This document shows positions 1 to 10,985 of a stretch of DNA of 64,000 bases, one piece after another. Position 1 is the stretch's first letter, and each line of letters begins with the position of its first letter. The DNA lies in assembly GCA_001661515.1 (NCBI GenBank), contig LUVW01000007.1, positions 925,455 to 989,454 on the forward strand, in the 5' to 3' direction. A program made the translations under genes and the position numbers. This stretch comes from Capniomyces stellatus (Eukaryota > Kickxellomycota > Harpellomycetes > Harpellales > Legeriomycetaceae). The notes below the pieces were generated by a model that was given only the letters and a program-made list of their open reading frames with translations, was not told the origin of the DNA and searched no databases.

Positions 1-651
1 GGAACATTCCATTGTTGTTTTTGAAGCAATAAACAAATTTAAAAAAAATAACGACATATATCTACAGAAAGAGATAGAAAAAAAAAGCAATGGCATAACT
101 TGCTGGCAGAGTTACTTTATTCCAAACCATTAATTTGTGTTTATATTGGTTCATTTAGCATTTTACGTAAACCCAGGCCATTGCTACCTTCTTCAGATGC
201 GAATGCAAAGATCGATTTCATAATTGATACAACTTGCAACTAAATACCACCCAAAAATATCTTATCCAACAACAACAAAAAAAATGATAATATTGTTCTG
301 GGTTAAGAAAGTCGACAAACAAGCCAACTAAAAGGTATTGCTACCCCTATTTTGATACCGAAATCCGAGCAGCAAAAATATAACCAAGCAAAACAACACT
401 ATTAGCCACCAATTGTATCGAATAAATGAAAAGGTAAGTTTAAAGCTAGTGGCTACCCACTAGAAACCCGGTGCAATCAACGCACAGCATATACCGGCCC
501 AATTGAACTCTTGGCTCAACTTATTGTTGTGAGTAGTTTGTATCTATAGTTAAAATTTACATCCGGCAATGACTATTACATACAAACCAGATATAGTCAC
601 ATTAAAGTAAAAGGTATAACCAACTACTGTCTACAAAATCAAAAAAAAAAA
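1..651. other. Intergenic, no gene seen
   Basis: AT-rich sequence downstream of the Ecdysoneless-like gene. No reading frame or RNA gene could be supported on either strand. It may hold the 3' UTR of that gene and flanking spacer. Confidence 0.5.
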
Positions 652-2808
652 TTAATCTTTGGGAGGTGCAAACCCAAATTGGCTGAACAGAACTCCAGCT
701 GGGCCTGGTAACCCTTGCTGCGATTTAAAAGAATCGATGAGATTTTTGACAAGATTCACATCTACGTCTACATTCGATAAAGGTCCGCCATAACCCTCAC
801 CCCCGTTGCCACTATCACTATCACCATCGCTATCACCGCTACCATCTTCATCCACACTACTGCCACCCTCGTCGTCTGTATCAATTTTGGAAAACCTTAC
901 ACCTGTACTGTTTTTAGCACCTCGTGCTGGGTTTGTGCCATTGCTGTTCAAAACACCAGTGCCATGTTTTGTTTTAGCACTCTTGGATTCGCGTTTTCGC
1001 GAAACAAACGATTCTGATATTGTTGTCTTTGATAGCTCTGACTCCATCGACCTCATAGCGCTATCAAACTCGTCCGATTCATTATTACCACCAACGTCAA
1101 ACTCAGAATCTAAACCAGCCCCGAGCAGCTGGCTTAGTGACTCAAAAACGGACTTGGGGTCGATATCGATTTCTTCATCTGAGCCTTCTATATCGTCGTC
1201 GTCGTCTCCAGCCACGCCTCTTTTGACTGATGACGATCCAAACTTTCTGGACCCATCATTGGTAGCACCGTCTATGTCATCACCATTGTCATTGTCGTCA
1301 TCATCACTATAACCTTCGTCGGCATAATCCTTGTTTACAAACTCTGCACCTTCATAACTAGTGTCTGTATTTAAAAACGACTGGATGTTATGGATAACCT
1401 GGCGCAGGTTGTTTGCAGACTCCTTCTCCTCAAAAGTGAAGCTTTCAAACTCTGAACCCTGCTTTTCTTTGCTTTCGTCTGAAAACATGGTGTCCTTTTT
1501 CATTTTTGCTTCTGTAGTTTGTAGAATCTCGTCTAGTTGCTCTGGCGAAATAACCATCCAGCTATCATCGTCCTCGGCTTCCACCGTTTTTTTATTTTTA
1601 AACTCCTCCAGATTTACCTCGTTTGATAAAATTCTGTCAATGACCACCGCTGCAGCCTCGTTAGCTGATTCTTCGTCACTGTGCCCACTTTTGGGTCCGT
1701 GCTGAGTGTTAAAGAAGTGGGTCTCGGCAAATCTCAGTTTCTCATTGTATCTGACAGTATTTGGCAACGCAGTTCCAAAGAACCCCAACGACCCAAGCCT
1801 TGTTGTGTATTTTTTTAGCTCTAGCTTGTAGGATGAGTCTTCACTAGTTCCAGATTTAGCATTGTTCGAGTAAAGTACCTCAAAGCCACAGGTAATCTTC
1901 ATTCCCATTAGCGCCGCATTATAATCAGTGCTATCTACGCCCGGAAGTTGAAACAGCAGCGGCGGCTTGAATTCCTGGTTCATAAGCTTGGCATACTGTG
2001 CTCTATTGAACTTCACCAACGCCTTTACCATGTTTTTAGGGTTGAATTTGGTCATCTTTTGGCAAACCTGTAGCGTGATTGGGTCTCTCAAGTAAAAACA
2101 ATCCGTGGCCTTGGACACCAGTTGCGGCATAGCGTTTAAAACAACGGCAAGATTCTCTGGAACAACACAAAACGCTTTGTGGTTGATCTCACCAATTTCA
2201 GCAGGAAAACGCGCAACCCGTGACTCTATAATCGATGTAACTCGCTTATCTGCTGTATCCACACTATTGTCGTTGACTATTAAGACGGCTTCTTCAATAC
2301 CCATACCTGCACTTTTCACCTTTCTCCCATCTCTTTGCGGGTAGCTTAATGGGATTATGTGTATTTTGCCTTTGCTTATAAATACTCTATTTTTGCTGTT
2401 TTCTGGCGACAACCAAGCCGGAATTTCCATGGCCGCTTCAGCAAGCAGAAACTCTCCATCATTGTCAACCACGCTTATGACTATCTCTGGAAATTTCTTT
2501 GATATCTCAATTAGAAGCCACACTATTAGCCATTCATCGTCGATTGAATCCCCGAAGCATACTTTTCCTCGTATATCATACTGTCCCCTTGTGCTACTAT
2601 CTATTATAAAATCCATTGATTCTTGATTCCATATAAATCCAGCCGTTTGTGTCTCAACGTATTCCAGAATTTGTGCTTGCAGCACTTCTACCAAAGAGCA
2701 TAACGATCTGCTCTGCTCCTGTGCAGTCTGATTCGTTTTCTGAGCTAAACCATGTGTGTGCAATACATATTTTATATAATTCTCTTCAAAGTTATTCTCT
2801 TCAAACAT
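652..2808 (-). CDS. Ecdysoneless/SGT1-family protein
   Basis: A 718-residue intron-less frame. The N-terminal two thirds match the ECD (SGT1/ecdysoneless) family: a block with FGDSIDDEW near residue 85, then DNDGEFLLAEAA and IPAWLSPENSKNRVF (about 113-143), the IHIIPL strand, the FYLRDP motif (about 240) and the GMKITCGFEVL segment (about 305). The C-terminal third is acidic and disordered, with several Asp/Glu runs, as in the animal protein. ECD proteins are linked to pre-mRNA splicing/U5 snRNP assembly (Prp8 interaction), transcription and cell-cycle control; the role here is inferred from the family. The start at 2808 is the first ATG of the frame and precedes the conserved region without a gap. 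It lies in its own unit, tail toward the window edge. Fungal members are often called SGT1 but are unrelated to the SKP1-binding co-chaperone Sgt1. Confidence 0.9.
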   Translation of the reverse strand: MFEENNFEENYIKYVLHTHGLAQKTNQTAQEQSRSLCSLVEVLQAQILEYVETQTAGFIWNQESMDFIIDSSTRGQYDIRGKVCFGDSIDDEWLIVWLLIEISKKFPEIVISVVDNDGEFLLAEAAMEIPAWLSPENSKNRVFISKGKIHIIPLSYPQRDGRKVKSAGMGIEEAVLIVNDNSVDTADKRVTSIIESRVARFPAEIGEINHKAFCVVPENLAVVLNAMPQLVSKATDCFYLRDPITLQVCQKMTKFNPKNMVKALVKFNRAQYAKLMNQEFKPPLLFQLPGVDSTDYNAALMGMKITCGFEVLYSNNAKSGTSEDSSYKLELKKYTTRLGSLGFFGTALPNTVRYNEKLRFAETHFFNTQHGPKSGHSDEESANEAAAVVIDRILSNEVNLEEFKNKKTVEAEDDDSWMVISPEQLDEILQTTEAKMKKDTMFSDESKEKQGSEFESFTFEEKESANNLRQVIHNIQSFLNTDTSYEGAEFVNKDYADEGYSDDDDNDNGDDIDGATNDGSRKFGSSSVKRGVAGDDDDDIEGSDEEIDIDPKSVFESLSQLLGAGLDSEFDVGGNNESDEFDSAMRSMESELSKTTISESFVSRKRESKSAKTKHGTGVLNSNGTNPARGAKNSTGVRFSKIDTDDEGGSSVDEDGSGDSDGDSDSGNGGEGYGGPLSNVDVDVNLVKNLIDSFKSQQGLPGPAGVLFSQFGFAPPKD

Positions 2809-3915
2809 TATTCCTGTACTTTGCCTTTGGTGTCTTTTTTATCAAATATTCTCTGTTGTAACTTATTCTTGGCTTTCCAAAGTGATGGGATTAGGATCGC
2901 TTTTTTACTCAGTATCAAGAAGAAGATAGAATATTTACCAAGCGCTTGCGTTCGTAAAATATCACCAAACCGCACCAACAACAGAAAACGCGTGTATCGT
3001 TGAGCTAGTTTTTTTTTTAAAAAAAAAAAAACGCCAAGCACTTTTATTGTGTTAAATCCGGGCAACGTTTAATTAAAAAAGAGTAAACCTCAATTTAAAC
3101 GGCAGTGGTTTGCTGTTTTACTCTTGAAGCTCGTGTTTGCTGTATAGGCCTTTTGGCTTGACTAAAAGTGATTCGTATCAATATATAGATTTTTATTTTG
3201 GTATTTTGGTATTTTTTGAGTATTGTCAAAAAATAAATATAAATACGAAAAGTGTAAAATGGATTTCAGTAAGAATAAAGAAAATTTCACCAAAGTTTCT
3301 GATGAAAGATTCATTAATTTTTTTCTTTTTTACTAACTAGATTTTAGTTTTTCCATTCAATTTACTGTATTGTTCTCACTGAATCGACTCCAGTTGGGTT
3401 TGGGCTTTCAATTATTTATCTTTATTCTGGTACAAAAAGTCAATCAAATACGAATAAATAAACACATACTCGCTATATTATGTCGGCGATATTCCATCCC
3501 AAACTGTAAATATACTTGTGCCTTCCTATTCGCCTAATAAGATTATATACTTTATGCCTGCTGTCTTGGCAGTGAAATTGAGTTCATATGGAATGTGTTA
3601 ATCAGCAGCACAGAAAATCATGGCGAGTTTATTGGTACCATGACGCATAGTAGGTGCGCATCGCTGGCTTGTCAAGCTTTAAACAATGTGCGGTGCATTT
3701 CCAAGTGTTACGACTGGGTTTACATACTTGTATCGCCCGATAAAGACAATATATGGGCGGTTATTGTTATTTATCAAATAATTAAAAGCGTTTATTTTGT
3801 ATGTTGAAAAACTTAAACAAAAACAACCAACTAAAAAACAACCAACAAGACTAATCTCAGTGCAACAAGTAGTGGCGGGTGTAAAGAAAAGGATACTACC
3901 CCAACTGTAAATCAT
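2809..3915. other. Intergenic, no gene seen
   Basis: About 1.1 kb between the start of the Ecdysoneless-like gene and the stop of the calmodulin-like gene. It contains A/T runs and short open frames without coding character. It presumably carries the promoter of the former and the 3' UTR of the latter. Confidence 0.5.
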
Positions 3916-4359
3916 TTATTTTGTCATAATAATCTTGACGAATTCTTCATAAGAAATTGATCCATCACCGCTTACATCGGATTCGTGGATCAATTCTTTG
4001 GCCTCAGCTTCAGTCAGCTTCTCTCCTATGGCGGCAAAAATACCAATAAGTCCATTGGAGTCGATTCTTCCATTAACCTGGAACATTTGGAAGGATTCAG
4101 AGAGTTGCTCCTCGTTGTCACTGTTCTTCATCTTGCGGCTCATCATTTCAAGGAACTCTTTGGTGTCAATTTTTCCGTCGCCTTTGGTGTTGACTTCCTT
4201 GATCATATCTTTCAATTCCTCCTCTGAATGGCTAAGCTTGAATGAGGACATGACGGTTTTGATATCTTCAATGGTGATTGAACCACTGTTATCCTTGTCG
4301 AAGACCTTGAATGCGCCTTGGAGTTCAGAAAGTTGGACTTCGGTAAAGTTTGCAGCCAT
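3916..4359 (-). CDS. Calmodulin-like EF-hand protein with degenerate sites
   Basis: 147 residues, starting at the ATG at 4359 (MAANFTEVQ), which aligns with the calmodulin N-terminus; an upstream in-frame ATG at 4446 would add an unrelated hydrophobic leader and was not used. Four EF-hand units are visible. EF1 (21-32, DKDNSGSITIED) has Asp rather than Glu at loop position 12. EF2 (57-68, NTKGDGKIDTKE) lacks Asp at positions 1 and 3. EF3 is destroyed: the loop reads QVNGRIDSNG, two residues short and without the acidic ligands. EF4 (128-139, DVSGDGSISYEE) is canonical. This accounts for the length of 147 against calmodulin's 149. Calmodulin is nearly invariant, so this is more likely a calmodulin-like regulator or a myosin-light-chain-type protein than the organism's main calmodulin. 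No intron is visible. It probably binds Ca2+ mainly at EF4. Confidence 0.85.
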   Translation of the reverse strand: MAANFTEVQLSELQGAFKVFDKDNSGSITIEDIKTVMSSFKLSHSEEELKDMIKEVNTKGDGKIDTKEFLEMMSRKMKNSDNEEQLSESFQMFQVNGRIDSNGLIGIFAAIGEKLTEAEAKELIHESDVSGDGSISYEEFVKIIMTK

Positions 4360-4960
4360 TTTCAAAAAAAATAGTGATAGTATATAAATTCTTATTACAA
4401 CGAGTGAGTTAACAAAAATAAACAGGGAAAGGTGGTGTTTGTCCAAACTGTGTATTTTTTAAACTGATGGTTAATTAAGGTTTCCTTTATGTTTACTACA
4501 ACTTGAGAGCTATTTCGCTTATTTTTAATTTTTGATTTCTGATTCTTTTTTTTTTTTCAAGGCTCTTTTTTCCTTTTAGTTCCTTTATGAACCTAATCTA
4601 AGCTTGGTTTGTTAGCAAAAAAAAAATAAAAATAAAAAATAGAACGTTGTTGGGTTTTTAGTAACGATAAAAAAGTAGAATATTTGTAGTAAAAATAATA
4701 GATTTGGGATATTTTATTTGATGGTGATGAGCAGCAATTGGATAAAAAGCCAAGTTAACTACATGAAACATTTATTATTTACATAAATTGACGAGATACT
4801 GATTCTTACTCGCCATCTGCAATTCCTTTTTTTTTCACCCATTCAAAACATGGCTTTTATGCGACGAAAGCATTTCAAATCAATCCAAGAGGTTCCGACT
4901 TGGTATCAATTTTAAATGAGCACTTATGATAAGGATGCTAAAGCACTATTATTTTATTTT

Positions 4961-4988
4961 TTTGAATTTGAATTTGAATTTGAATTTG
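4961..4988. repeat. (TTTGAA)n microsatellite
   Basis: Four to five tandem TTTGAA units in intergenic DNA, read directly. Confidence 0.9.
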
Positions 4989-7054
4989 CTAAAGAAATTG
5001 TATAGTTTTGTAAACGTGGTAAAAGGGATAAAAGCATAGAACGGGTTTATCGATCTTGAAAAATCTAGTTTGATTGCACTAGTGAAAATATTTGTCTCGA
5101 CTCTTTAATTTAATCCAAGTAAAGTCTCCGTTTATTTTTCGCAGGCTTAATGCCAGATTTACCATAAATACTGAAGAACAACGAAATAATCTGGTTCATG
5201 TTGAACAATCCAGAATTTATTGGCCATTCTGAATTGTAGAAATTACCCGTGTTTACCAATATACTAACTTTCAAATCTCCAGTATTGATGGAAACATGAT
5301 TCCGATTATTTAACGAGCTTTATTGCCGAGAATAGCATTCCTTACTCTTTCCAAGATGCGTTGGCTTTTTATACTGATTGCAGCAGCATTAGAAAATACT
5401 TTGAAACCTTCTCCTGATAAATAGCAGAAGCTCCAAAGCCAATACAACTAAACCCCCCAATCGTTCCTGACGTAACATGATGGTACGAATTTGAGCTTTA
5501 TTAATTAGTGGAGTTTGCGCTGAGCGTTTATTTATTATTTTTTAAAAAAAAGTTGGTCATAGTTGAATATAAAATAATGATTAGCCAAATGCTAACTGAG
5601 TTTTGTTTAGGATAGATCCTAATTATGTAAAGACTATTCTCAAAAAGAAACAAATTCCTTAGCGAAGAAAGAAAAAAAACACACCGAGTAACTCGCTAGT
5701 AATGAGGCCGACAGGAATAATAAAACTTGAACACTTGATAAAAGTACCAACGGAGGTATAACTGCGAAATAATAATTACAATATACATAAAATAACAACC
5801 CATACAAAACAAAACATGAAATAAGATAAAACCCTCCGAAAAACACACCATCTATTGTAACTGTGCCAATTTCGCAGGGTTAAGCACCTTTTTTTCAGGA
5901 TAATTGATTGATTAATAAGTTTATTACAAAACATAACCATGATGACAGTCTACCCAAACAAAATATAAATAAAAGTATATAAAGGCGCAGAAACAGCTGG
6001 TGATAGCTACATTTCAAAGCACTGGCGGTAATTATGTATATAGCCAAAGCATCGTGCACACAGTATAGCTTTACAAAGTGTTCAGTTGTTTATATAATAT
6101 CTATACGCATATCACTCTTTGGCAACGTATACCTGGCTGCGACGTCGAAGACCGTTTGGCCATGCGCTTGGTGTGCTTGTGTTTGCCTTCTCAAAAATAG
6201 CACACTCATTCTGACCTTGCTCAGCCCGAGAGTCTTCGTTGTATAGCCTTTCTTGCTTAGAGTCATTGGGGCATTCAAGCTCAGAGTCATCCATGCAATG
6301 ATCTTTGATGTCAAGCGCCTTTGATTTAAACGTGTCGTTTAATTTGCGTAAGCTTATCATAGTGGAATTCCGGTTGCTTTAGCTTATTTAGTATGGTTTG
6401 CTTACAGGTTGTGTATATCTACAAAGGTTTCGAACTAGAAGGTTGCTTTTAACAAAAGAGTTGTCCAAGTATATGGTGTTTGTGGTTTGGAAATAAATAC
6501 CCAAATCTATAATATACCATGTTTAAATACAGGCTGCACTTTGGGATTTATGGTTTAAAGTCTAGGCTGCAATAACACGTGGATCTTTTCAGTCAATAGC
6601 CAAAGTAGTATATACGTAAATATCAATAACGATGCGGGGCATCAAAACAATTAAAACTCTTTTGTTGTTGCCATTGCATATAATCTGTTGAGATTTTCGA
6701 TACGAGAGTTGGTTTTGGTTTGATGAGACATTTTGTGTTTTAATAGGCGAATGCGGTATTTAAATCTGTGCCACTGGAACCAAAAATCTCGAGTTTGTTT
6801 AATAGGAAAAACAAAAATCTCGACTTGGTTCAAGTCTCTTTGTGTAAGTGATAGGCAAACTAGTTTATGGATTTGATATACAAGATATTTTTGGATCGAC
6901 AAAACCGCCAGCTTTGACCAAATATTAATTATAAATAAATGGTCATAGTGCAAACACAAAAGAAGAATGAAAAAAAATAAAAAATAAAAGAACGATTATT
7001 TGTGCACAAGCTAAAACCAAATTACAACTTTGCAAGTAAAATGCAAAAAAATAT

Positions 7055-7060
7055 AAAAAA
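7055..7060 (-). terminator. Pol III terminator of tRNA-Phe
   Basis: A run of six A on the + strand, i.e. six T in the transcribed sense, starts 5 nt past the tRNA discriminator base, with further T runs beyond it. This is the usual RNA polymerase III stop. Confidence 0.8.
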
Positions 7061-7064
7061 GAAT

Positions 7065-7137
7065 TGGGGACTCCGAGGATTGAACTCGGGACCGTACGAA
7101 CTTCAGTCGCACGCTCTCCCAGCTGAGCTAAGTCCCC
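7065..7137 (-). tRNA. tRNA-Phe (GAA), no intron
   Basis: The reverse complement folds as a full cloverleaf. It has a 7-bp acceptor stem GGGGACT/AGTCCCC, a D arm GCTC/GAGC, a 5-bp anticodon stem with one G-T wobble around loop CTGAAGT (anticodon GAA, Phe), and a T arm CCGAG/CTCGG with loop TTCAATC. The discriminator base is A at 7065, and CCA is not encoded. Internal promoters are present: A box TAGCTCAGCTGGGA and B box GAGTTCAATCC. No intron lies at position 37/38. An 18-bp motif shared with a retrotransposon relic sits about 115 bp upstream of its 5' end. Confidence 0.97.
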
Positions 7138-7639
7138 AATTATTTTTTTTCAAGTTCGTTTATTATTATATGAATTACAAAAATCAATAAAATGAATGTT
7201 ATTCTACCAACACAGACCAAGTTCAGTAACCTGTATTTGACCAGAAAACAAAACGACTCTATTAGCCAGTCCCCCCTTTGAGGCTCAGACGCAAAAAGCA
7301 AAAAAAAAAGTAAACGCTAGTATTATTTCAAATCTCTATTCTAAAGTATGGTTTGACGGCAGAATTGGCGGTATTTATATTTATCTTTAAGCAGTATGTA
7401 CATTTTATGGTGAAAAAGCTGACCATATCACAAGTAAACACAGCACTTGTCAATTGATTTTCGTGGATTCAAAAAGGTGATTTCTGCAAAGAAAAAAAAA
7501 TATCAAATAATCATAATTAAGGTAAAAGTAGTAACAGCTAAATACAACCAAAGCAAAATGAAACAGAGAAATGGTATTCAAAAAAAACTAAGCTGACTCA
7601 AACTACTGGCTGAACCGAATAGACTGAGGTAAAGCAAGA
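7138..7639. other. Intergenic between tRNA-Phe and S1P lyase
   Basis: About 500 bp containing the 7251-7278 shared motif and the probable 3' UTR of the lyase gene. No gene seen. Confidence 0.5.
7251..7278 (-). repeat. Copy 1 of dispersed motif (possible retroelement tail)
   Basis: AAACGACTCTATTAGCCA followed by two variable bases, a run of six or more C, then T. The same 18 bp recur exactly at 10128-10145, next to a non-LTR reverse-transcriptase relic on the minus strand. Copy 1 has no coding sequence beside it. It may be a severely 5'-truncated copy of the same element. Confidence 0.55.
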
Positions 7640-9838
7640 CTAGTTGGTAGCGAACAGAGCATCAATAAAGCCACGGGTGATTCTATCTACCGGAGATTTG
7701 TCCGGAAGTGAAACAGCCATCCCATACATTGCAGACGACCCCTTTGAAAATTTATCTGGGTTTGCTTTAACATCAGCAATAGACTCCTTCAGATCCTCAA
7801 TGAACTTTCCGATCACTGGGATTGTGGGCCTTGTGCATGCCAAGTGTAATGCTGGAGGGTATTGCAGAGGTGAAAGTGCCCAGCCTCTGTTGTGCATAGC
7901 GTCCATAATGGCGTATATGTTCAGCGGCGCGTGCGAGGAAAAAGCGACAACGGAGCTAATAGGCTCTCCAATAACGTACAGTTCCTTGATAGACTCAATC
8001 CTGGTAGCACAAATTAATAGTTGGAAAAGGCATTAGCAAAACTTAGTAAAGCAGAGTAAAATATAATGAAAAGAAAAGTGGGTGTGGTGGCAGATTAACT
8101 AGTGGTTTGAGTTACCCTTTTTGTATCTCAATACGCGTGCGAACAATATCCTTGCAGCTCTCGATATATCCTTTGCGGCCCATGCTGACCATTGACGCCC
8201 AACACCCAGCAATCAATGAACCAGGTCTATACCAGTAAAGCGTGTTTATAATTTTTTTGATTATGTTAGTAGCATACTGGCTGTTGAGGTTGTGGAGATT
8301 AGAATCCGGAAATGTTGGCCAATATCCAATTTCTAAAATATAAACATTACCTTGAACCTGCAATAGTGGGCGACGCATAAATACCTCCAGGCCATTTGGT
8401 GGTTACAAAATATTGACAATGTCTTAGTTCCTTGGTTGAGTACATTATAACCGATGATCCTTTAGGTGCAAATCCGTACTTGTGGGTGTCACAGGAAATG
8501 GCTGTTACACCAGGTACTCTAAAATCAAACCCTGGGATATCGAATCCAGCAGCCTCCATAAATGGCATCAAAAATGATCCAAGGCAGCAGTCCACGTGAA
8601 GCCCAATATTATAAAGTTGTGCCAGTTTTCCAAGCTCCTCAATGTCGTCCATAACCCCATGAGGATAGTTTACAGCGGAACCTACAAGCTAAACACCAGA
8701 AAGTTCGCAAAGGAGTGTAGTTATATCAAGTTGCGTGGGGTTTAGTATAATTGTGGTTGCAGGTTTGGAAAATTCGGCTTAGCTATAAATAAAAACAGAA
8801 TAAAGAGTGTGTAAAAAAAAAAAAAAAGAAAAAAGTGGAAAAGCAATAGTTACCATTATAGTGTTGCGGTCGATGGCACGCTTGGCAGCTTCAATCTGGA
8901 CTTTTCCGGTTTTGGTATCGATGGGGATGTGTATGAGTTTAATACCAAAATACTCACAGGCCTTGTCAAAGGCAACGTGGACAGTTACAGGAGCGATTAA
9001 ATTTGGAGTTTTGATGTTTTTAGTTTTTTTTGCAAATTCCAGATGGGCACGTACGGACATGATGATTGATTCGGTTCCACCAGAAGTAGTTGTTCCGCAG
9101 CCTTCAGAGGGGGCGTTAAACATGGCAAGTGTCATGGAAACAACCTCAGCCTCAAGCCGGCGTAGTCCAGGAAATACATCGGGGTGTAAAGGATTTGTTA
9201 TGTTGTATAAACCCATAGCCTTGTTTGTAAGCTCAATGATTTCGTCTGTTCCGCAATAAACGGCCCCAGAAACTTTCCCCCCCTTCCAGTCTACATGGCC
9301 TTCAGCCGATCTGGCGGTCAAAATAGAGAATATTTGTTCGTCTTTAAATCCCTTTTCAGGCAAAATAAGGACGTCAGGTATACCGTTTTTGTCTGAATTA
9401 TTGATCATTTTGGCTGTCAAATCGCCAATAGATTTGTTTACTTGTTCGTCAACAGCCTTTTGTACTACTGGTGCATTTTGAAGCAATCGAAATCCTTTCT
9501 ACAATTGTAATGCCAATGAGATTAGATATTGCCGGTATATATTTAAATTCGGGAAATAGATTTAAAGAAAGCGGAAATATTGCGTGTTGTAGATATAAAG
9601 ATGGAGTTGTTCATTTATTTAGTATGCTTACAGCTAAAATACTGTTGAGTAATTGAGTGATAGAATCGGCAAAACCGTAAATGTAAATATGGCGTCCAAC
9701 ACGGTATACAGCAGATACAGAGTAATAAAGTATAGCGATTTGACCTATGGTTCGCATCCTATCGTCAGGTGTTCTGGTGGAGCTTTGAATGAGTTTTTCA
9801 AGATTGATTTGGTTAAACCGGTCAAGAATTCTATCCAT
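7640..9838 (-). CDS. DPL1: Sphingosine-1-phosphate lyase (Dpl1 type), 5 exons
   Basis: A PLP-dependent lyase that cleaves (dihydro)sphingosine 1-phosphate to a fatty aldehyde and phosphoethanolamine, the exit step of sphingolipid catabolism at the ER. Exons: 9632-9838, 8854-9498, 8351-8688, 8116-8226, 7640-8000. All introns are GT..AG (115-165 bp) and phases agree, giving 553 residues, normal for the family. Visible signatures include [46 protein letters not shown] and [13 protein letters not shown]; the lysine of THKYG (about residue 354) should form the Schiff base with PLP. The C-terminal exon carries the conserved tail with MDAMHNRGW and PPALHLACT. The first exon is a lineage-specific N-terminus with a modestly hydrophobic stretch, probably the luminal/membrane anchor region. 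No truncation or frameshift. Identity is secure; exon 1 is the least certain part. Confidence 0.95.
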
Positions 9839-10272
9839 TTTGCTTTATTGTGTTTTGTGTTTAGTAATAGTGTGGAAAAAAGATGTGCTTTATTTGGTAT
9901 TGAATATATCTTAATGGAGTAGTGGAATATGAATAAACAAAAGTGTAAATGGAAAGAGAAAAAAAAAAGTAATTCGGAAATACAAATATTGTTATTAAAA
10001 ACCAGGCTGAATTCAAGTTTTGTTTATTCAATTTAATTTATGCGATTTATTGGCAATAAAATCAACAAAATAATACATACAATATTAAAAGAATACTATA
10101 AAACACTGTACCATTTTGATTTGATAAAAACGACTCTATTAGCCAATACCCCCCTTCTACCAACTAGGTTGCCCGTACCTGATAGGCATTGGCTCAGGGA
10201 ATTCAAGTTTTATCAATGCGAACATCATTTTATTCTCGTCCTCTGCAAGGATTACAGCGTCTTATGCAAGGA
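9839..10272. other. Intergenic with retroelement debris
   Basis: Upstream of the lyase gene and downstream (element sense) of the reverse-transcriptase relic. It contains two 13-bp direct repeats GAATTCAAGTTTT (10009-10021 and 10199-10211), the second copy of the 18-bp motif (10128-10145), and a 13-bp direct repeat TGCAAGGATTACA (10244-10256 and 10265-10277). No gene seen. Confidence 0.5.
10128..10155 (-). repeat. Copy 2 of dispersed motif, beside RT relic
   Basis: Shares AAACGACTCTATTAGCCA with 7251-7268 exactly, again followed two or three bases later by a C run and TT. In the orientation of the RT relic this reads as a downstream tail, consistent with a non-LTR element 3' end. Confidence 0.55.
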
Positions 10273-10731
10273 TTACAATATCAACTGCAAACAGCAGTCC
10301 GCGTATTCTTTTTCAAAACCAACAAAGCAGATACAAGTTGGTTTCCGTTTCATTTTTCTTCGGTTGATTATTCCAAATAAGGCTGTAGCTTGACCAATGC
10401 TTTCTTCCTGCATCCGGAAGCCAGCCTGCTCCTTACAAAAAATATCGTGTTGTAAATCTATTTGGTCTAGTTTTACTACAGCCACTTTAGCTAGCAACTT
10501 GGTTGTTGTGAGTATGAGCGAAATTCCCTTGTAGTTGTTAGGATCTCTGTTGTTGCCTTTTTTAAATATTGGTACTACTATGCTAATGTTGCATTTGTCA
10601 GCAAGGATACATTCTCTCCATGCACTTTTCACTAGTTTAAATATCGATTTTGTCAGATGAAAAGTTGGAACATCCTCTTCTTGGACTAACTTCCATAGCC
10701 TATTCCCGTCCAAGCTGGCTCCATGTCGCAT
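10273..10731 (-). pseudogene. Non-LTR retrotransposon reverse-transcriptase relic
   Basis: A 152-codon open frame matching the middle of a LINE-type reverse transcriptase. It has a GASLDG..LWKLV finger region, the SIVVPIFKKG..NNYKGISLI block, an EQAGFR segment and a CFVGFEKEY motif. In active enzymes the last motif carries the catalytic aspartate (F-V-D-F-x-K-A); here that position is Gly, and the frame stops soon after. The YxDD motif, endonuclease and RNase regions are absent. It is a truncated, inactive copy of an element of the gene's family. It lies 255 bp beyond the stop codon of the PX-BAR gene, perhaps within its 3' UTR. Confidence 0.85.
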
Positions 10732-10985
10732 TCGGGATAATATGACTCTGGTTCTGGTTGATTATTCAATAGATTGTCTTTAACTGGTGATATTACGACT
10801 AGATTATTAAAATGATCCTAGATACTTTATTGCTGTTTAAATTAGTATTACAATTGCTGCTAGCTGAGACACAATGATCAGAGTTAATAAGAAATGGCAC
10901 GTAGTCCAAAGTGGCATTAGCAAGTTCAAAATCAGTAGTTACAAGGGATTGGTAGTAAATAATAGTAAGTGGTGTGGGAAGGTGG

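Larger units (their letters stand above)
4360..7064. other. Long AT-rich intergenic spacer
   Basis: About 2.7 kb without a supported gene. Several short frames exist (for example 6112-6360 and 6651-6959, minus strand), but none has recognisable similarity or a convincing spliced structure. There are many A/T homopolymers and a TTTGAA microsatellite at 4961-4988. Confidence 0.4.

Noticed and set aside
652..2808. Assigning this gene as the SKP1/HSP90 co-chaperone Sgt1
   Set aside because: TPR, CS and SGS domains are absent; the motifs are those of the unrelated ECD (ecdysoneless) family that shares the SGT1 name.
5640..6360. Possible membrane-protein gene on the minus strand (hydrophobic frame 5640-5878 and a polar frame 6112-6360)
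   Set aside because: The polar frame looks protein-like and ends at a possible donor, but no acceptor and frame combination joins it convincingly to the hydrophobic stretch. The hydrophobic frame is what purine-rich DNA on the other strand gives by chance.
6651..6959. 102-codon minus-strand frame near 6.8 kb
   Set aside because: No recognisable domain, composition like AT-rich noise, and an internal repeat CAAAAATCTCGA (6781 and about 6813) explains part of it.
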